The position numbers and the translations under genes were made by a program. Positions 25,500-34,647 of a DNA stretch of 64,000 nt are shown here, piece after piece (position 1 is the stretch's first letter; each line of letters starts with the position of its first letter). The DNA is from Climacium dendroides (taxonomy: Eukaryota > Streptophyta > Bryopsida > Hypnales > Climaciaceae). The notes below the pieces were generated by a model that saw only the letters and a list, made by a program, of their open reading frames with translations, searched no databases and was not told where the DNA came from. The stretch spans positions 26,536,001 to 26,600,000 of the forward strand of contig OX467082.1 of NCBI GenBank assembly GCA_950106755.1. The letters run 5' to 3'.

Positions 25500-26000
25500 A
25501 AGAGTTGGTGCTAATAAAAAAGGCACGAAAAAAGGCTATAGTTGGAAAACAGTCATTTAGGGCACTTAGTTGTTTTTTAACCCCTAAACATCTAGAATCT
25601 TTTTTAGAATTGATGATTTGGGAAACTCATTATAAAGTACTATTTGGAAGAATATTTTGGAATTAATTTATGAATAAAAGTTGTAGATTTTAAATTTTAG
25701 ATTCCATCTATAGAATTAGATTTATCAATGCTATCACCAATATTTTATTATAATTTCTGAAAAGGAAATTTTTAAAGTTCTTCTATATTCAATTACATAC
25801 AAAATATTACCGTTTTTTTGAGTAAAATTTGTTGGAATGGATTTGAAATGAAGTTCTCTTGACATAGTAATTTTTGTATTTTTTGAGTTTTTTAAATCTA
25901 TGACCTCAATTTTGCAAATCTAGTTTTGAACTAGAGTCAATGCAATTTTAGTTTGGTCAACCACTTGACATACTTCCACATTTGTAATTTTAGTAAAATA
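25500..26000. other. AT-rich spacer, nothing recognised
   Basis: This is AT-rich sequence between the long inverted-repeat element and element copy B. A TTAACCCCTAAACATCTAG string near 25,577 resembles an end of the TTAA family but has no partner. Confidence 0.4.
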
Positions 26001-26866
26001 CTAGCGGTTGGCACTTGCTATGCTATGCATTCATCATTAGAATTTTATAAGAATTTTTATGTATTAGATAGAATGCAGAACAAAAATTTCAATAAATCTT
26101 CAAATAAAAATGATAAAAATCTTTGTATAGTTTTTTTTATAAGTAAGCATATATTGAAATGTACAATAGAAATTTATTGAATGATGAATGAAACATGTGC
26201 AATGGTAAATACTATAAAAGATACACATACATTAGAATGCATTAGAAATTTGACTCCATTGTTACAAAAAATGGCAATCCAAATTGAAGAATTGAAAAAA
26301 AAACTTATAAATCTCAAAAACTTTGTGAACAACTAAATTGTTGTGGAATCCAAAATCACTTCAATTGAATAAATTTCTCAAAATCATTTGGTAGTAGCAA
26401 TAGAAAATTGAAATCATGAAAGCTAAAGCTCAAAAAAGCACAAAATCATAGAAGTGCACAAAAATATAAAGCCAAGAGAAGCAATGGATCTGCTACCTCT
26501 ATAATATCATCCTATGGGTCCTCTTTAATATCACCTTAATTGCAACAACTATATTATTTCTATGATATCATCCTTAGTAAAAAGTGATATTACAGAAGTG
26601 ATTGCAAACTGCTATTCTATTTCTGTAATATCACATTGTGTGAAAATATGATTTTTATGTATGCATGATTGAAAATATTTTTATAATATAATTAAAATAA
26701 TTATTTTAAAGACTTATTTAAATCATTATCATGCATTCTATTCAAATATATCAAAATTTTACTAATATGTGATACAATGAATGCGTAGCATAGCAAGCAC
26801 GAGCCCCTAGTATTAATGGTAGCATTTGTGATATTACAGAGGGAGTTATGATTTTAGTAGTATGAT
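26001..26866 (+). mobile_element. copy B of the three-copy asymmetric inverted-repeat element
   Basis: Full-length copy, highly similar to 5,126-5,982. It begins CTAGCGGTTGGCACTTGCTA. The internal inverted counterpart ends in CCCCTAG at 26,810, and conserved sequence continues to AGTAGTATGAT at 26,866. The central 14-bp stem around GTGATATTACAGAA is conserved. It is non-coding. Confidence 0.75.
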
Positions 26867-27600
26867 GTGCTCTACTAACACCAAATGCAACCATTAGATA
26901 GAAAAAGAACTTGATAAAATATCTCCTCAAATTAGGATGAATTTCAACTAAGAAATAATGAGAAAGAAACAAGAAATCAATATGAATTTGCTCATCATTC
27001 AAAAATTGGACATCGAAGCACTTGAGGGTTAATTGATTGCTAAGGATATATTTTTCTTCTAGTGAGTTTACTTCTCATTCAACATTTGGATCCCAAGTAG
27101 GAAGGTTTGGACTAAAATTTTAGTATCGGCACTAAAGGATTAAATAATGAACCCCTAAATCCTTTGAAGCCCATATTCTTGATGATGAACGTAGTATTTT
27201 TAGACCCTATATTGTTTTAATTTCTCATTCATTCAAATGATTCTTGAACCTTTAAATAACAACAAATCCTTCTTCTATGATCAATTTGATGAAATTGAAG
27301 TAAATTATAAAATTATACAACAATATAAACAAAAATATGCAAATTTTCAAAAAAGGACTTTAGTCGGCATCATAAGGTTTAAGGGTTAAGAAAACCCATG
27401 TCATAAATAATTCATATTGTAGGGTATCCAACAACAACACGATAATGGGACCTCAACAATGAGATATGATGGTGATGGGAGGTTGAGAGATGTAAAATAA
27501 CCAAAGTCATTTTTATAATTGTTTTTGGAGTGCCAAAGTTGCGGTATAAAATGATATAGTGGTGTTCCAAATTTCAACACATATTGGATAGAAAATATCA
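26867..27600. other. AT-rich DNA upstream of the kinase gene
   Basis: No gene is seen. Composition changes sharply near 27,720, where the GC-rich leader of the kinase gene begins. Confidence 0.5.
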
Positions 27601-27631
27601 TATTAATATATATAGAGAGAAAGAGAGAGAA
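27601..27631 (+). promoter_or_regulatory. possible TATA-like element and GA repeat upstream of the kinase gene
   Basis: A TATTAATATATATA stretch is followed by a GAGA-rich run (27,613-27,630), about 0.7 kb before the proposed start codon and about 100 bp before the GC-rich region begins. Position and composition fit a core promoter, but AT-rich DNA gives such matches by chance. Confidence 0.25.
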
Positions 27632-27719
27632 TTCAATGATTTCATCCAAGATAGTTTTTTGATTTGAAGTTTTCTGGAAAAATCAACTTCACTTTTAGTT
27701 ACACAAATTATTTTTTTAC

Positions 27720-28340
27720 TGGGGCAATGGTGCAATCTGGCACTATTTCGCCCCCCAAAAAGCCATGGTGCGAATGCGTCGAACAACCCCGTGCACACGA
27801 GTGGCAGGGAGCGTCGTCACCAATGCCGCGAGCGCGATGACCTCCCACTGGATCACTCAGTCCTCTGGCGATGCTCACGATTCTGATGCCTCGACGGGCG
27901 CGCGAGCCAATCTGCGAATTCAATGGCGCCACCTATTTTCCTTCCATAATCGCACTGCCCAGCTCCCCTCCGTCCGGCTCTCCATTCTATTCTCGTCGCC
28001 AGCTACAGATTTCGCCCAACTGCTTTGCTTTCACTCTCGCACTCACCCACCCAGGCACCCACCTCCCTTCTTCTTCAGCAGCTGTCTCGCTGCTCTCTCG
28101 AGCGAGCACCTTGCCAGCTCTGGGCAAAGCCGGGGCCCAGGTTTGGAGGTGACACGGCGAGCACGCCATAGGCAGAGACCCGCGGATGGTGCTCTGTTTT
28201 GCAAGGGATGGTGGGACAGACGAGACGCCTGCTCCGAGATGGCGACCCGCGGGGTGCTGCTGTGAAATCTCGGGATTTGGGAGTTTGGGTAGCAGTTGGT
28301 CCGACGGAGAGCGAGAGGGGCGATTGATGAGCTGCCGAAG
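27720..28340 (+). other. GC-rich 5' leader/promoter region of the kinase gene
   Basis: The sequence is much richer in G+C than the flanking DNA and leads directly into the kinase ORF. An ATG in good context at 27,765 opens 166 codons (to 28,265), but the product is low in recognisable features and rich in Ser, Arg and His. I read this as leader or a long upstream ORF rather than a separate gene. Confidence 0.45.
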
Positions 28341-31294
28341 ATGAAGTGGACAGGTGGCGGGATGCGGACATTGTTGCTGTGGACGGTGTTGTCGTGGTTG
28401 CAGCTGAGTTTTTGTTCTGCGGTGGGTGTTTCGAAGATTCAAGCTGTTGTGGAGAGAGAGCCGGATGTTGGTTTAGTGTATTCGGTGACGGTGAGGTATA
28501 ACGGCACTGGAGTGAGTTCGTCTTCTTCTTCTTCCGTCTGCTGTGAGTTCGACCCTTGGGTTGAAGCATTGGGTGGGAATCGGAGCCAGAGAGTGGAATG
28601 CAGTGCGGGTCATGGCCATAGCCGTGATCCGTCGGCCTCTGGTCATGGTGGTGCTTGTCTGCTTGTGGAGTCCTCGCATGGAGCTTCTGGCGATGGATAT
28701 CGGAAGTTGCAGCTGGATGCGACGCTTGCGTTGTCGGCCTACCTTGGATGGGTTTCTGAAGCTCCCGAAAAGGCCAGCTATGGCGAGGAGATCCTGTTGC
28801 ACACGGAGGGTGAATGTGCACGTCAATCTGACGGCGCGAGGCGCTTGTGTTGGCTTCATGTTAGCTCAACAGGAAGGAACGTCGTCAGGGCATTGGCAGG
28901 GATGGATTTAGACCGTGTTTTGCTGTCGCCTAGAGAGTTCAAACTCGCAATGAGACTTAGTTCGAATTCAACCTCCGGCGCCACTGGATCTGGTCGTCCA
29001 GATGGAACTGCGGAGTTTTTTCCCGTCACATTGTCGAATCCTGAAATCGATCAAGAACAGAGTATTCAAACTTTGTCAGCGCGATTAGGTGATCACCTTG
29101 GACGAAGGTTGTTGCGGGTAAGAACCGTCACTAGTCCATCTACGACTGGGCAAGTCAGCAAGTGTTTTTCGTTCTGCCTCCTTTCTCTAGACACTGTTGT
29201 AAAATTTAGGGTAAACGCGAATTTTGAAGTTCAGAGGGTGAACTAGTTTTGAAAAACCTATGGTGGTGATTTGAAATGACATGTTTGATTCTCAGGCTAA
29301 ATTGGGAGTTGCAACTCGCTCGTCGTATCAACGGTGTGGCCATGGACGACTTCGCTGTGTAAGCTTCTCTGATCCCTTGCTTCTTGTTTTGGGGATGCTA
29401 AGATATGCTGTCAGAAGGGCTACATTGTCCATCTGCGCTGTTTTCTGACGATGACTCTGCTCGTGAGATCTGTTGCAGCTGAACTGGATCGGGTGGTCAA
29501 TAGGAGTAGTGATCACGTTGGCAGGGGTGTCTGTGTTTTTGATTCTCTGCGCGGGGTCGAAGGACGACGAAACTCCGGCCGACTTTTTGGACACAGTGCC
29601 CAGCCTTCCCCCCCGTTTTTCCTACTCCAAGCTCCAGAAGGCCACGAAGAATTTCTCCCGGAAGCTCGGTGACGGCGCCTTCGGATCCGTGTACGAGGGG
29701 ACCCTCGCCAACGGCGCGCGCGTGGCGGTGAAGATGCTGGAGAAGACGTCCGTGCAGGGGGAGAAGCAGTTCAGAGCCGAGGTCGCGTCCATGGGCGCCA
29801 TCCGACACCTCAACTTGGTTCGTCTGCATGGGTTCTGTTCCGAGGGCTCCCACCGCCTGCTCGTGTATGAGTTCATGCCGAACGGCAGCTTGGACGCTTG
29901 GCTGTTCGGCAAGAAGCAAGGCGAGAAGCTGCTCGACTGGGAACAACGACTCAACATCGCGCTCGGCACTGCTAGGGCTCTGGCCTATCTTCATGAGGAA
30001 TGCAGTGATCACATTATTCACCTCGATGTGAAGCCGGAGAATATCCTCCTCGACCACCAATTCTGCCCCAAGGTTCGCTTCTCTAGCCCTAAAATCACAC
30101 ACTTTAAATTACTCTCCCATGTACATGATGTGATTCTGCCAATTGCCAGGGTTTAAGAGGTTTAGGGTTTCAGCATTGTGGTGGTGTGGATGTGCCCCGC
30201 AGCTCTCAGATTTCGGCTTGGCGAAGTTGATGGACCGCGAGCAAAGCCGCGTGGTGACCAGCATGCGCGGCACTCCGGGGTACTTAGCCCCCGAATGGCT
30301 CCTCCCTCACGCCGCGGTGACCGCCAAAACCGACGTCTACAGCTTCGGCATGGTCCTCCTAGAGCTTATCAGCGGCCGGGAGAATACCAACTTCTCCCTC
30401 GGCAAGGAACAATGGTACTTCCCCGCATGGGCGTTCAAGCTCATGGGCGAAGGCCGCACCATGGAGCTTCTCGACAAGCGTCTCCACGTTGAAGAAGTTG
30501 AATATTTCCACAAGAAAGACGCCATGCGCGCCATCCACTGCGCCCTCTTATGCATCCAAGACGACCCTTCTCTCCGCCCCCCGATGAGTCGCGTCGTGCA
30601 CATGCTCCAAGGCCACGTTGAGCCTGAGCCTCTGAACGCGCGCCAGTCCGCCATTCAACCCCCGCGCCGCCTCCTCACCGCGTTCGCCGCGAGCCGCAGT
30701 GACGTCGACCCTCACCACCCCCAAGGGGGCATGGACCCCTCCCCCCACCAAAACGACTCCCACCACCACCAATCCGTCGGACCCGCTGTCAGCACGCGCA
30801 TCCCAGTTGCCGAGTCGCCCCGCGTCCGGGAATCTCCTCGTGTGATGAACCTCGCGCCCTCACCGCGCACGCTCCAAGACTTGGACGAAACCAGCCAATT
30901 CGTGGATCGCATGGAGCCTCTTCCTCCGGCGGTGCAGACGCCGAATCAAGCGCGGGGCAACAACGCCGCGCGCCTGGTGGGCGCGCATTCACTCAGCAAC
31001 AATGCTAAGTCCATCCCGCCGTGGCCCGTGAAAGGAGACATCATTCTCACAAGAGGACCGCAAGGCGACCAGCACTGCGTGGTGCGCGATGTGCGCGTGC
31101 AAGGGAAGCAGATGCGACTGGCGAATCTGCACAGACTAAGCTCGGAAACAAGGTGGAGCGTGCGCGAGGAGGAGCAGAGCTGGCGGAACTGGAATGAGAG
31201 CGTGAAGACGCTCGATTTCTGGGTGGTGGTGAGGTGGTCGACCATCCCGGGACGTGGCTTTGAGAAGTTTCCTGTGGAGTGGATGACCAGATGA
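28341..31294 (+). CDS. receptor-like Ser/Thr kinase, SD2-5-like kinase domain, four exons
   Basis: The proposed exons are 28,341-29,117, 29,296-29,358, 29,479-30,072 and 30,203-31,294, all phase 0 with GT-AG introns, giving about 841 residues. The start is the ATG giving MKWTGGGMRTLLLW..., because it precedes a secretion signal (to about residue 27). The ectodomain (about 28-280) has no lectin, S-locus or PAN signature that I can see. A membrane segment follows (about 284-305, WSIGVVITLAGVSVFLILCA). The kinase domain (about 338-600) has the Gly loop GDGAFGSV, Lys365 in VAVK, HLDVKPEN with Asp463, DFG at 481-483 and APEW at 507-510. HLD replaces HRD, so it is a non-RD kinase, like the HCD form of the SD2 group. 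The wording YLHEECSDHII, KLMDREQSRVV and GTPGYLAPEW is closest to SD2-5-type G-lectin kinases. A tail of about 240 residues follows the kinase. It probably perceives an extracellular signal at the plasma membrane; the ligand is unknown. The exon 2 choice is the least certain part. Confidence 0.88.
29118..29295 (+). other. intron 1 of the receptor kinase (predicted)
   Basis: Begins GTAAGA after ...RRLLR and ends ATTCTCAG. Both edges are phase 0. Confidence 0.6.
30073..30202 (+). other. intron 3 of the receptor kinase
   Basis: This 130-bp intron separates LDHQFCPK from LSDFGLAK. It begins GTTCGC and ends CCCCGCAG. Its place just before the DFG motif is supported by the continuous family alignment across the junction. 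Confidence 0.85.
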
Positions 31295-32790
31295 CAAGCT
31301 TGGGTTACAAGCTTGGGTTTTTTAGGGTTTAGGGTTTAGGACCCCACCCCCTCATCTCCTCCATGTTGTTTTTCCCCCCTTCGTGTTGGTGTTTTGTAAT
31401 CCATCCCTGGGGAATTGGGAGGATGGTTTTTGAAGCTTGCAAAGGAGTTTTTGAGTTGGTTGATCACTATACCATTGTTCTCTCATTCTTTTATGGATCT
31501 TTTTAGAAGAACAGTGATCCAGTGTTTATATAGCATTTTAAGCAGTACGAGCAGGTGAATTTGGGTCCGCCTGAGGTTAGGTGATTAAGTTCTGGAAGCG
31601 ATGATATTTTTATTGTAACCTGCCGCGTCGTTGGTCAGGCTTGTCTGGTATTAAAACTAGACTGTAATGAATCGTGATATCCCATCTTCAAGCCAAGTAA
31701 TGTATTGGTTGGTTCCTTTTTCCCTTCGTGTTGGTGTTTTTGAATCTATCATTTGCAAATTGGGGCGATGGTTTCTGAAGCTTGCAACTGAGTTCTTGAG
31801 TTAGTTGATCACTATACCATTGTTTTCTCATTCTTCTGTGGATCTTTAGAAGAACAGTGATCCAGTGTTTACCGGGCATTTTAGTCCGTATAGCTGGCGA
31901 ATTTTACTCCGCCTGAGGTTAGGTGATTTAGTAATTGACATACTGATCCTCCGTTTGGAGACCATGTTCGTAGCCCTAACAGCCCTCCTGATCCCCTTTT
32001 GGGTACCAAGAATAGTTTGTTTGCTTTCTTAGATGTAGTTATCAGAGGAGCGTCTTCGACAAACCATCAACATCGCTGGGTTTTGTGAGACTTACTTTGG
32101 GATCAGGAGTGTTTCCTCACTTTGATACTGTATGCATGTGATCGAATTTTACATGACATAGGACCTCATCGTCTTCGTGGTGCAGTATTCTGGAAGGAAT
32201 ATTTGAAAGCATTAGAATTCGTCTGGAATTTCAGATTTTGCGAAGCTGTTCCTGGGAGCAGTGACCGAATGTCGCATGTCATAACCTCATCGTGTAGTGG
32301 AATTCTGTCAAGATGCTGTGAAAGTATAATACTGAATGTTTCAACTGTCAGAATTTGGAAAGCTGTTTCTTGGGGTCCAGTGATCAAATGCTGCACGACG
32401 TCGAACCTTATCGTATTCGTGGTAATCTGAAGGGAATCTGTGAATGGAAGTAGTTATTCGTGAATGTTTGGGTTTTTGAACTGTGATGGCAGATTCTAGG
32501 GTCAGGGCACTGTACTCGAAGCGACCATTAAATTCCCATATTTCCCCCTTCCCGAAGATCTTGAAATCAAGGGGAGGACTGAGGAGAGTACGCTGGATCC
32601 ATTGCTGCACAGGTCGGTTGCACTTCTTTATCCGACTTCTGGACTACTCCAGAACACTCGTGGTTAGTACGGGATGTATGGCCAGCACTAGAGGCCAAGT
32701 TCCCATCAAAGAGCCTCTGGGACATTCCAGAGAGGCCTCCTGGGTAAAGCAATGAATGATTTGGTCTGTACTCTGTACTTAGAAACTACT
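31295..32790 (+). repeat. downstream region of the kinase gene with two sets of tandem repeats
   Basis: A segment of about 215 bp starting at TCGTGTTGGT (31,381) recurs at 31,726, a spacing of 345 bp. Both copies contain GATCACTATACCATTGTT and CCGCCTGAGGTTAGGTGAT. Further on, a second set of about three units spaced 117-134 bp (GTGATCGAATTT at 32,129, GTGACCGAATGT near 32,263, GTGATCAAATGC near 32,380) covers about 32,125-32,440. The first bases probably form the 3' UTR; a TTTAGGG-type run lies at 31,318-31,340. No coding function is evident. Confidence 0.65.
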
Positions 32791-32794
32791 CTTA

Positions 32795-33888
32795 GGGTAT
32801 GTATGTTCGCACTTGGTGTTAGGGTGTGATGTTTTAGGGTGTGGTGTTTGCAATGTGAATCTTGTCTAGAAGGAGGTCTAAATTTGTTCCTAAAACCCTC
32901 AATAACAACACTCTTTAACCCTTAAAGGATCAAATGGTGTTTTTTGGCAACATAGCAATTTTGGGCAACTCACTATGAATGAGTTTTTTTTTTTTTTTTC
33001 TTTGAAATTTTCACACAACATGTGTCCGAGGAGGAGTTTAAGGCCCTAAAATTTTCATAACTTGTGACTACTGACATGGTTAAAAAGTTATTGTATGGTA
33101 TGTAATTTTTCAACATTCAACAGACAATCTGGGCAGCAAAAAAAATTCTTTAAAAATCACTTTTAAAAAAAATAAAAATTTGAAATTGGTTCCCTAGATT
33201 TATTTATACATGGAAAGCTTTGAATCATTCCATTTTGATTGATGAGATGAAAGTTATAAGGAGTTTTAGTTGTGGGTAGTTTGTGGGTAGTTATAGAATC
33301 TCTACTCTAAAATAAACTTTGAAGTCCTTTATCTAACTCAATTTTCAATATTTTTGGAAAAAAATAAAAACATTAGGAGCACATTTTACATTACAACATT
33401 TCAACCATTGGGATTGTTATTTTTCAATTCCATAAATAATGGTTAACAATTTAGTATTAGGAATCATTGTCTACTTCTTTCTTCTTACTATTTTTTTTAT
33501 ATGTTGTACAATTCTAAATGATCTAAAAATTTTCAAGCGATGTAGCCAACTTGACTTGGAGAATGAATCCAAAGAGTAACCATCATTTTGTTCAATTTTT
33601 CATAAAAATCCAACCTTGTAAAGTGCAACTTGCCTGGTTTTTGGTAGGATAAAAAAAAGGATTTTTGTCACTTCAAACATTAATATCTTGCAATCTACAT
33701 AGTAGAAATTTTTGAAATTTTTTCCACATCTTCTCAAACCATAGTACTATAAGATCCTACGGTTACATGTGTCCAAAAATGGTTTTTTTCAAAAGTTTGG
33801 TACTTGTACTAGGATGACAGTTTTAGGACGATTTTGATGAAAACATAGTAAAAAACCTTTCGGGGTTAACACCAAGTGAGAACATACC
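32795..33888. mobile_element. short TIR MITE, split by a TTAA element
   Basis: The left end GGGTATGTATGTTCGCACTT and the right end AAGTGAGAACATACC are inverted, and TTA borders the left side. The same MITE is present uninterrupted at 43,346-43,474. The interior match (AACCCTCAATAACAACACT) stops exactly where the TTAA element begins (32,919) and resumes after it ends (33,865). Confidence 0.75.
32919..33865 (+). mobile_element. TTAA-family element X1
   Basis: 947 bp, beginning CCCTTAAAGG and ending CCTTTCGGGG, with TTAA on both sides (32,915-32,918 and 33,866-33,869). It is non-coding. It shares several blocks with X2 and X3, such as TAATATCTTGCAATCTA and ATGTAGCCAACTTG, and a more diverged layout with the Y copies. 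It is nested in the MITE at 32,795-33,888. Confidence 0.85.
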
Positions 33889-33892
33889 TTTA

Positions 33893-34550
33893 GCATTTGC
33901 AACTGGGGTTGTATGCCATAGGCCCATCTATATATCACTAAAGCTGAACCAAAAAGACTGAATCTCACTAAAAGCTGAACCAAAAAGGCTGAATCTCATT
34001 AAAAGCTGAACGAAAAAGACTGAATCTCACTAAAGCTGAACGAAAAAGACTGAATCTCATTAAAAGCTGAACGAAAAAGACTGAATCTCACTAAAGCTGA
34101 ACGAAAAAGACTGAATCTCACTAAAGCTGAACGAAAAAAAGGCTGAATCTGAATCAAAAAGGATGAAAAAAGGAAAATCGACAGGCTTCTCTTCCTTTTG
34201 CAACTGGAGGTTGTATGCCATAGGCCCATCTCTGTATCACTAAAGCTGAACGAAAAAGACTGAATCTGAACGAAAAAGACTGAATCTGAACGAAAAAGAC
34301 TGAATCTGAACGAAAAAGACTGAATCTGAACGAAAAAGACTGAATCTGAACGAAAAAGACTGAATCTGAACGAAAAAGACTGAATCTGAACAAAAAAGAC
34401 TGAATCTGAACGAAAAAGACTGAATCTGAACGAAAAAGACTGAATCTGAACGAAAAAGACTGAATCTGAACGAAAAAGACTGAATCTGAACGAAAAAGAC
34501 TGAATCTGAATCAAAAAGGCGGTAAAAGAAAAGTCGACAGGCTTCACCTC
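33893..34550. repeat. 20-bp minisatellite with a higher-order duplication beside tRNA-Leu
   Basis: The unit GAACGAAAAAGACTGAATCT is repeated about 13 times from 34,248 to 34,515 almost without change; one unit has CAAAAAAG. A looser version with spacers such as CACTAAAGCT covers 33,940-34,140. The flanking block TTGTATGCCATAGGCCCATC occurs at 33,910 and again at 34,211, and an ATCGACAGGCTTC-like block occurs at 34,175 and 34,535. An array of about 300 bp has therefore been duplicated as a whole. Confidence 0.9.
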
Positions 34551-34566
34551 CTTTTGACAGGAGGAC

Positions 34567-34647
34567 TGTTCACAGTGGGATTCGAACCCACGCCCTTTCG
34601 GACCAGAACCTTAATCTGGCGCCTTAGACCAACTCGGCCATATGAAC
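34567..34647 (-). tRNA. tRNA-Leu(AAG)
   Basis: On the - strand the sequence folds as a class II tRNA. The acceptor GTTCATA pairs with TGTGAAC, with one G-U pair. The D-arm contains GAGTTGGTCTAAGGC, the anticodon stem CCAGA/TCTGG holds the loop TTAAGGT (anticodon AAG), there is a long variable arm, and the T-arm is GGGTTCGAATCCC. There is no intron and no encoded CCA, as expected for a nuclear gene. A T-rich stretch (CTTTTCTTTT on the - strand, near 34,530) could terminate Pol III transcription. Confidence 0.95.

Larger units (their letters stand above)
22491..25500. mobile_element. foldback-like element with arms of about 550-600 bp
   Basis: The left arm (about 22,571-23,115) matches the reverse complement of about 24,850-25,500. 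Examples are GTGGAATCCACTGTG (left) against CATGGTGGATTCCA (right), CAACTATACAATGA against its complement near 25,150, and a shared stretch rich in AAATCTATAGAAATCT. Identity is imperfect, so the element is old. The interior of about 1.7 kb contains one exon-like frame on the - strand (23,944-24,240). Long-arm elements in plants are often Mutator-like or foldback; the outer ends and target duplication could not be fixed. Confidence 0.6.

Noticed and set aside
27765..28265. 166-codon ORF in front of the kinase gene
   Set aside because: Composition-driven frame in GC-rich leader DNA with no recognisable motif; kept only as part of the 5' region.
28341..29117. B-lectin domain in the receptor ectodomain
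   Set aside because: None of the expected repeated Trp/Asn/Asp lectin motifs or the cysteine pattern of S-locus/PAN regions could be seen.
32919..33865. Possibility that X1 and relatives encode a small transposase
   Set aside because: No frame of useful length and no conserved frame between copies; they look non-autonomous.
33999..34547. Long - strand open frame of 182 codons rich in FSFRFSLFRSD repeats
   Set aside because: It is produced by reading through the 20-bp minisatellite; the repeat length is not a multiple of three, so all frames cycle and stay open. No independent coding evidence.
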